Below the pieces are notes generated by a model. The model made no database searches and was not told where the DNA came from. It was given only the letters and a program-made list of their open reading frames with translations. Source: Fennellomyces sp. T-0311 (Eukaryota; Mucoromycota; Mucoromycetes; Mucorales; Lichtheimiaceae). Taken from it: DNA of 64,000 bases. The translations under genes were made by a program, and so were the position numbers. Shown piece by piece: positions 58,495-64,000 of the stretch (within the stretch, counting starts at the first letter, position 1; each line of letters starts with the position of its first letter). The stretch lies in the NCBI GenBank assembly GCA_025266875.1, contig JALLLT010000004.1, positions 1,483,820 to 1,547,819 on the forward strand, read 5' to 3'.

Positions 58495-59309
58495 AAGCAA
58501 TACTCCAGACACATTGGCGAGCTCTTCAATCGATTATGCACAGGAAGTTACTGAATCCGATGAGGAGGTATATAAAAATATTGTACAAAATATAGGATAT
58601 TGGCTTATATATGAAATGATATTAAAGACTACAGTGAACCCTGCTCCCGCCGGCAATCAGACAAATGCTGACATTGGTGACGATGAAGACTATATTCAGG
58701 GATATAGTTCTATCGACTATGTGCTACCTGACTACCTTGCAGTGAATGAAGAAGATATGCTTGAAGACGAATTTGGCGGCGAAGATCTTGCGACCGCCAT
58801 TGATGATATCAATGCCGCAGAGATTGAGAATGATCCTGAATGCCCCAAAGACAGTGTTATTGAAGCCTACGTCAAGAAACATATCAAGTGCACTATGAAA
58901 AAAGGCCAACCGCCGCAGGAGTATGCTATGGGAACCTATTGGCACTATCCAAAGATGCCATCATTTGCACTTGATCAGGAAGCTGATACTACTCCTCTTT
59001 ACTATCCGCCTATCTTTCTTTGGTTTCCACATCATCGTGTTTCCATCAAGAGCCTCTGCTGCCCGGAATGCAAGTCATCAATTGAAATAAAGGAAATCAA
59101 CAGACCTCGACGCGTAATTGATGTCTCAAAGTATGTAAAATTATAATTCTCTACTTCTTAATGTACTAATCAACTTCACTTCATTAGTTGCTTTTGGCTA
59201 GTGACAACACGTTATGTATGCAAGCAGGACAGTAAAACGCCATGTAGAAACCAGGCATCATTTAATGGCACAGACACTGGTCTTTTTCATCAATTACCAC
59301 TGAGAATAT
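58495..59309 (+). pseudogene. Zinc-ribbon protein gene, 3' part, split by G3
   Basis: Continues from 52875 in frame: SNTPDTLASSSIDYAQEVTE, an intron (about 58568-58627), then an acidic region (LEDEFGGEDLATAIDDINAA) and a C-terminal module KMPSFALDQEADTTPLYYPP, FLWFPHHRVSIKSLCCPECK. A second intron (about 59130-59187) leads to NCFWLVTTRYVCKQDSKTPC and ends QLPLRI. The CPEC...C...C ribbon and W/F-rich module resemble DUF6729-type proteins found beside fungal transposases. That identification is tentative. Whether this is a host gene or a transposon gene is open. Confidence 0.5.
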
Positions 59310-59627
59310 AAGCAGACTTTCCTGTATACTTGACACACCCATCGGAAAAAATTTTCGGAGCTTCTTGACTTCACCAAGCTGAAGACGTCTTTACAGCATT
59401 AAAGATGTTGAGAATGCGGCGAACCTAAGTAGCCTTTAAATTAGAGCTAAAATAATCAAGACCTTTCAAAATTCGTAAGAAGGCGATGTAAGATTCGAAT
59501 GAGTATTAAGCAAAAAGTAAAGATGAAACTTCTTGTGCTCAAGGCATTCCAAGTTAATGGTATAAGTGTTGTTTATTACATGAGTACCTTGTTTCTATAG
59601 ATTTAACATATTTGAAGGCATAAACAA
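59310..59627. other. Intergenic DNA between convergent genes
   Basis: No gene, repeat or terminal repeat can be supported here. It separates the zinc-ribbon gene (plus) from the Plavaka-type gene (minus). Confidence 0.4.
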
Positions 59628-62600
59628 TCATATCCAAGGAATATATTCATCATCGTCTTCATCCGAGCTTTCGTATTCACTTTCACCATGCGCTACTGCA
59701 AGGGAATTCCTTTCCCAGCCAACCATGGATGTCAATACAGGCGTCCATCCTTTCCTATCCATCCACAAACTTCTATCGACGTCATGATTAAGAAGATATC
59801 GTTCGTAAACATCAGCACCGAGAACTGCCGAGAACGCACAAGCAGACGAAAAATCAGGAACAATTGAGATTGAACATTCAATCCGAGTGATAGGTGCGAT
59901 GAACAGACCGTTGTAATTGTAATGTAGTGCCGGCTTAAGTACCTCTAGACCGGTATTGTGCTCTTGGTTTTGAGATACGAACTCCCGTGCCAACACAAGA
60001 CATAGATCTTCTCCACGATATGTGCATCTGAACAGTAACAGCACTTGGCCATATTTGCTTTCGTCTTGTCCATATCTGAAACGTGCAAAACTCTTCTGTT
60101 CGCGACCGAAAAAGCTATCGTGGGTACGGATTTTGTCCTGGACAACACTCCCATCGCTTTCGTAATAGTCCCGTATTGTCAGTGTTTTGTAGATATCAAC
60201 TATTGCTGTATCAGGGAATGGCCATGTTCATAAGCTGGTTGATCCGACATTTTCTTCGATGTCAGAATCTAGAAATGCACGCAGTAAGGTATAAAACGAT
60301 GCAAACGATGTATCTCTTCCACAGATATCATGGATTGTATTCAATCCTGGTTCCAGAGAGCTGAGTGCCCATTCTGCGGTATTCTGGGTTTCTGTTACTT
60401 CCACCACCGTCCCCATAGCATGCTGATTCCAAATAGTAGCTGGCCTCATAACACCGACGTCAAAGAGCAAATCCTTTTTTTCAACAAAATGTGCCATTTG
60501 CAATAGTGAATCGAAACGACGATTTGTTTGTCGGGCTGGCTTCTTTGCTTCAAGAATATGCATATGTTCAGAATGCGTGGTGCTGTAATTGATTATGGTG
60601 CCTCTGCTACGAATATCATTTGCGTACTTCTGGAGCATGTGATTTTTAGGGAAAGTAAATCGAGACCTTGAATACTGCTGAAAAATCGGACTGTAGTCGT
60701 AGTAGCTTGCCAAATGTTCGTCAAGTTCAGCGAGGGATTCATCCGTGTGCTCCTTTGATGTGGCAAGCATGACAAAATTAATGAAACTTCATATACAAAG
60801 GCAAGCCTGCAGCGGAAGAAAGTCATGGCAACAAGGGAGTATCATCGTCATATGGCTACGCAATTCTGAATATGTGGTATTGGTAAGAGTCGACAAGAAA
60901 AATCCGCGATCAAAACGTTTGTGATCTCTGAATTGGGGTAGTGCAGCAGCACGATCGTTCACAGTCATTATTGCCGCTGTACCATGGACATTATGGATGT
61001 GCTTTTCCACAAAATCGAGCAAATGCCGATATACACCACCAATCTGATGGAGATCGTCAACAAGTAACGCACTGTAAATGTCGAAGTTTGGTTGTGGAAG
61101 GCGCCAGAAAGCATTCTATTAATACACTATCAGTCAGTGATCACCAAATATAAAAAACTTACCTCCAGTGGATGAAAAGAAAACATTTTACAAAGGTCCT
61201 TCGCATTTTTGCCTTGCCTACCAGCAATGTAGTCCTGTGCCTTACAAACGAGTCTTCCCATGTTCGATGCTGTACGGTCCATCGAATTTTGTAAGTTTCC
61301 ATTGAAATTGACCATGGTAGTAAGACAGCGCGGGCAACCACGATCCGTTCGGTTTCCATGTTTACATAGCGTCAATAAATGCCTTTGACGTGCTTAGTTT
61401 TGAAGTAATATTGGATGGATATATGTGAGTACTTACTGTTCCGGCATATCAGCAGAGTAGCTCGCCAGTGCTGGTATACAGTTATAAAGCTTTCCTTTTG
61501 GGCCTTGCAAAATATAGGACGATTCACCCTTAAACGGCGCCAATATACGAGAAAGACAGTGATGGAATATTGCCATCTTTGCTCTCCGAAACCATTCCTT
61601 TTTGCCGTAGGTCTTGCTTTCGATTACAGGGAAATACGCCAATAAGCGGTTACCATGGAGAGTATCCTTGTCACGGTATTTAGCTGGAGTGTTAGCTATA
61701 ACAAACGTATGAGCAAGGTTTAAGAGCGATAGTAAATATTTTACCAAGCTTCAAGTACAGAGGCCAAGCACTTTCACGGTGATTGCCGGTAATGACAGTT
61801 TTATCAGACGCCAGCATCAAACCAAGAACCATAGATCCACCTGAGCACTGTGACTTCTTCAACAATATTTGTTAGACAAGTGTACACCGAGACTACTCGG
61901 TTTCAAAGTTACAAACCTGCATGTTTATCCACCAATCGCCACTGAACAAGTCTTCATACACCCGGTCACCGTCAGAATCTCGTAAAATGGAGGGTTGGAT
62001 ATGGGTGACCTCTTCAAATATAGGATGGCTAAGCAACTTCTCTGACAGATGACGGATGTCTCGATAAATCAGCACTGGTTTCCCGATAATAGCAGTAAGT
62101 CTTTCCTTGTGATTTGCTAGCTCAGGTATATCATTAAGATTGATTTGTTCGACGGTGAATGGCTATCCACAAACAGCCGTTACTATAAATATATTGATAA
62201 TCTCACAGCATCTAAACTTACCAAAGTAACATGGGGTTCCTGGTTTTTTTTTATATTTTTGAACACACTTTCCATTGTAGTATACCATACTAATGCTTCT
62301 AATGGTGAGTTAATGGCAGCTTGCTGTGCAAGCATGACAATATCAACAAGGCTACATACCGATTAAGTATTAGAAACGGCATTAGAATTTAGGATACTAT
62401 ATCGACATACCGTCTATAGTTATCGTTCGAGATATTACAATCAAGTGCAAGTTCTGCTAGCATAAGATCAATGTCTGGAACGTCAACAGCTCGAGCCCTA
62501 CAGTCACTGGTTGCTGCTTCGTTCCATATGTCACCACCAACTTTTTCTGTACGACAAGTCATTGTTAATAATAGAATTCGAGCACGACGTCCTTTACCTT

Positions 62601-63024
62601 CACGGAATTCTTTGGAATTGCTTTGAAAAATCGGCTGATCATTCGTAAGATTCACAACAGGAACTTCTGAGTTGGCTGGAGGGGCTGTTTCCCGAGGTTG
62701 CTCATCACTGAATTCGAAAACAATATCGTCCAAATCAGCGTGTTCTTGAGTTGGCTGTATATTTCGATTCTGTTGTATATCTTGAGTCGACTCTAAGGCT
62801 TGAGTCCGCTGGATTTCTTGGGTTAGTTGAGCATGCTGAGTTTGCTGAACCGCTTGAACTTCAAGAGCACTTTGCAAACTAATTCGATTACGAACAATTG
62901 GTATGGTGGTACCCTTATGACTCGCGAGTATATGATGTCGAAGTGCAATATTGTCCGCAAACATGCGCTTTGACGAGCAAAATCGTCCCAACGGACAGGG
63001 AAAAGATTTCAGTTTTTTTTTCAT
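59628..63024 (-). CDS. Plavaka-type transposase (CACTA-related, fungal)
   Basis: I start at 63024 (MKKKLKSFPCPLGRFCSSKR) because it opens a C2H2-like finger (CPLGRFC...HHILASH) typical of Plavaka N-termini. A Gln/Thr-rich repeat follows (QTQHAQLTQEIQRTQALEST). Later exons give NDIPELANHKERLTAIIGKP with RHLSEKLLSHPIFEEV, then DLFSGDWWINMQ, VLGLMLASDKTVITGNHRES with AWPLYLKLG, ANTPAKYRDKDTLHGNRLLA, and RGCPRCLTTMVNF, in Plavaka order. The C-terminus is acidic (SEYESSDEDDDEYIPWI). About nine exons. A stop near 60790 needs an intron (about 60782-60738) that does not join cleanly, so a small frameshift there is possible. A second stop before TWPFPDTAIVDIYK may be an intron. Confidence 0.7.
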
Positions 63025-63124
63025 GTTAAACAAGCTAAGGTGGAATAGTCGCGTGTGAAGCAACGAGGGAGCAGGGAGGACTGCGAAAAAAAAATTCGTC
63101 CCGTCTAACCTTTTCCCATTCACA
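63025..63124. promoter_or_regulatory. Bidirectional promoter of the Plavaka-type element
   Basis: Exactly 100 bp separate the two start codons (63024 minus, 63125 plus). A shared promoter is inferred from spacing. No TATA box stands out. Confidence 0.45.
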
Positions 63125-64000
63125 ATGCGTCCAGCGAAGCGTGCTCGGCGCGGATCAAATGCTCAAGCTACGGTCCTCAGACAACCTAATACAAGATCGA
63201 TCGCCCAGAGAAATGCTGTGCAGTCAGCGGAAGCGGGATCAAGCACCCAACACAACGCAATGACTCCAGTTGGCAAGTTGACCTTTTAATCGATGTTGGA
63301 GGGTAGGATTGATCTCACAAACAGTGTAGGCCTTATTCAAAATGACGACGATCTGTTTTCTCTTGTTGATCAAGCCCTGCCACCCGTGCTGTCGCGTACG
63401 AACAGAAATTCAGGTGGAATGTATGTCTGGAGTATAATCTGCTTCTTTGCCCTTTACTTAATGTTACTAGTGCAAGTGCACCCATAGGTGAAGAAGATAC
63501 GGCAGCCACTGCATCATCTCGGCCTGCCACCACTGCACCACCCACAATACCATCGCGGCGTGGTACTGCTTCACAGCTTACAGTACCAGACAACTTTAAC
63601 GCACACGCTGTGGCACTGACACCACGTGTTACTGAGTAAGTTTTAGTGAGGGAAGCGATATATGATTATAACTAAATAATTATATCAACATTCGGTAGCC
63701 TTGGTCCTTATAAGTTTAACACAGACTCACCAATCTGGCCTCAATTTGAGATGGGTCTCTTCCGAACACTGGTGTTTGTCAACGCTTTCCCCTCTTTCGA
63801 AGAGGCAAACGAAGCAACCACGGAGATCGTCAGGAACATTTTCGGCACTGAATATACGGAAAATCGATCTGTTTCCACCAACCTGGTTCTCAATGTAAGA
63901 ATGATGTAGAGGTACCCCAATTTATTGATGATATCTTCACAGTATACACATTTTCTGGGCCACTGGCGAACGCAACTCCATAATTCCGTCAGATACTGGC
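63125..64000 (+). CDS. Second gene of the Plavaka-type element, partial
   Basis: Starts MRPAKRARRGSNAQATVLRQ, a basic N-terminus, then short exons: DLTNSVGLIQNDDDLFSLVD, then TAPPTIPSRRGTASQLTVPD, then FNTDSPIWPQFEMGLFRTLV with FPSFEEANEATTEIVRNIFG. An intron GTAAGA...CACAG (about 63894-63953) leads to YTHFLGHWRTQLHNSVRYW, open at the window edge. The frame joins naturally there, so the stop at 63907-63909 lies in an intron. I do not recognise a named family. Place and layout match the divergent partner genes of CACTA Y and the Tc1-like element. Confidence 0.55.

Overview
The window is transposon-dense DNA from a eukaryote, most likely a fungus. Introns are short (about 45-70 bp) with GT...AG ends. 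Ty3/gypsy elements, one of them a chromovirus, sit with Mutator-like (MULE), CACTA/EnSpm, Plavaka-type, PIF/Harbinger, Merlin (IS1595-type) and Tc1/mariner DNA transposons. This mix would suit an early-diverging fungus such as a Mucoromycota lineage; that placement is inference. I found no convincing host housekeeping gene. Only one small spliced gene (49.8-50.3 kb) cannot be tied to an element.

Bases 1-33.9 kb are one Russian-doll nest that can be peeled by target-site duplications (TSDs) and frame continuity. The outer shell is MULE A, whose transposase continues across 1-1353, 24431-24718 and 32952-33655. Into it went CACTA X (1354-24430, TSD TAC) and MULE C (24719-32951, TSD GTGAGAAAT). 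MULE C was hit by a 4.65-kb Tc1/mariner element (27812-32459, TSD TA). CACTA X was hit inside its accessory gene by a FAR1-type MULE F (3644-20425, TSD CGAAAGTATG). MULE F contains CACTA Y (4335-12400) and gypsy G1 (12401-18855). CACTA Y carries a Merlin element (5045-10099), which carries Harbinger-2 (6697-9764, TSD TAGTA). G1 carries MULE B (12489-16017, TSD GTACTGGCC), which looks intact. Missing gene middles and unmatched flanks in the CACTA Y/Merlin/G1 part are explained by one recombination between two element copies.

From 34 to 50 kb there is Harbinger-1 (34689-37907, TSD TTA) with one nonsense codon, a Merlin remnant, a Tc1-like transposase that has lost catalytic residues, and gypsy G2 (40320-49771, minus strand). 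G2 has an extra ORF downstream of integrase and a 651-bp small element in its 3' LTR. From 50 to 64 kb there is AT-rich repeat-bearing DNA. It is followed by a zinc-ribbon gene split by chromovirus G3 (52876-58489, TSD ATTAC), then a Plavaka-type transposase gene with a divergent partner gene running off the window.

Most of the DNA transposons pair a transposase with a second gene encoding a DNA-binding or coiled-coil protein (AT-hook, Myb/SANT-like, coiled coil). The pairs are usually divergent or convergent neighbours, as if each element brings its own end-binding or assembly factor.
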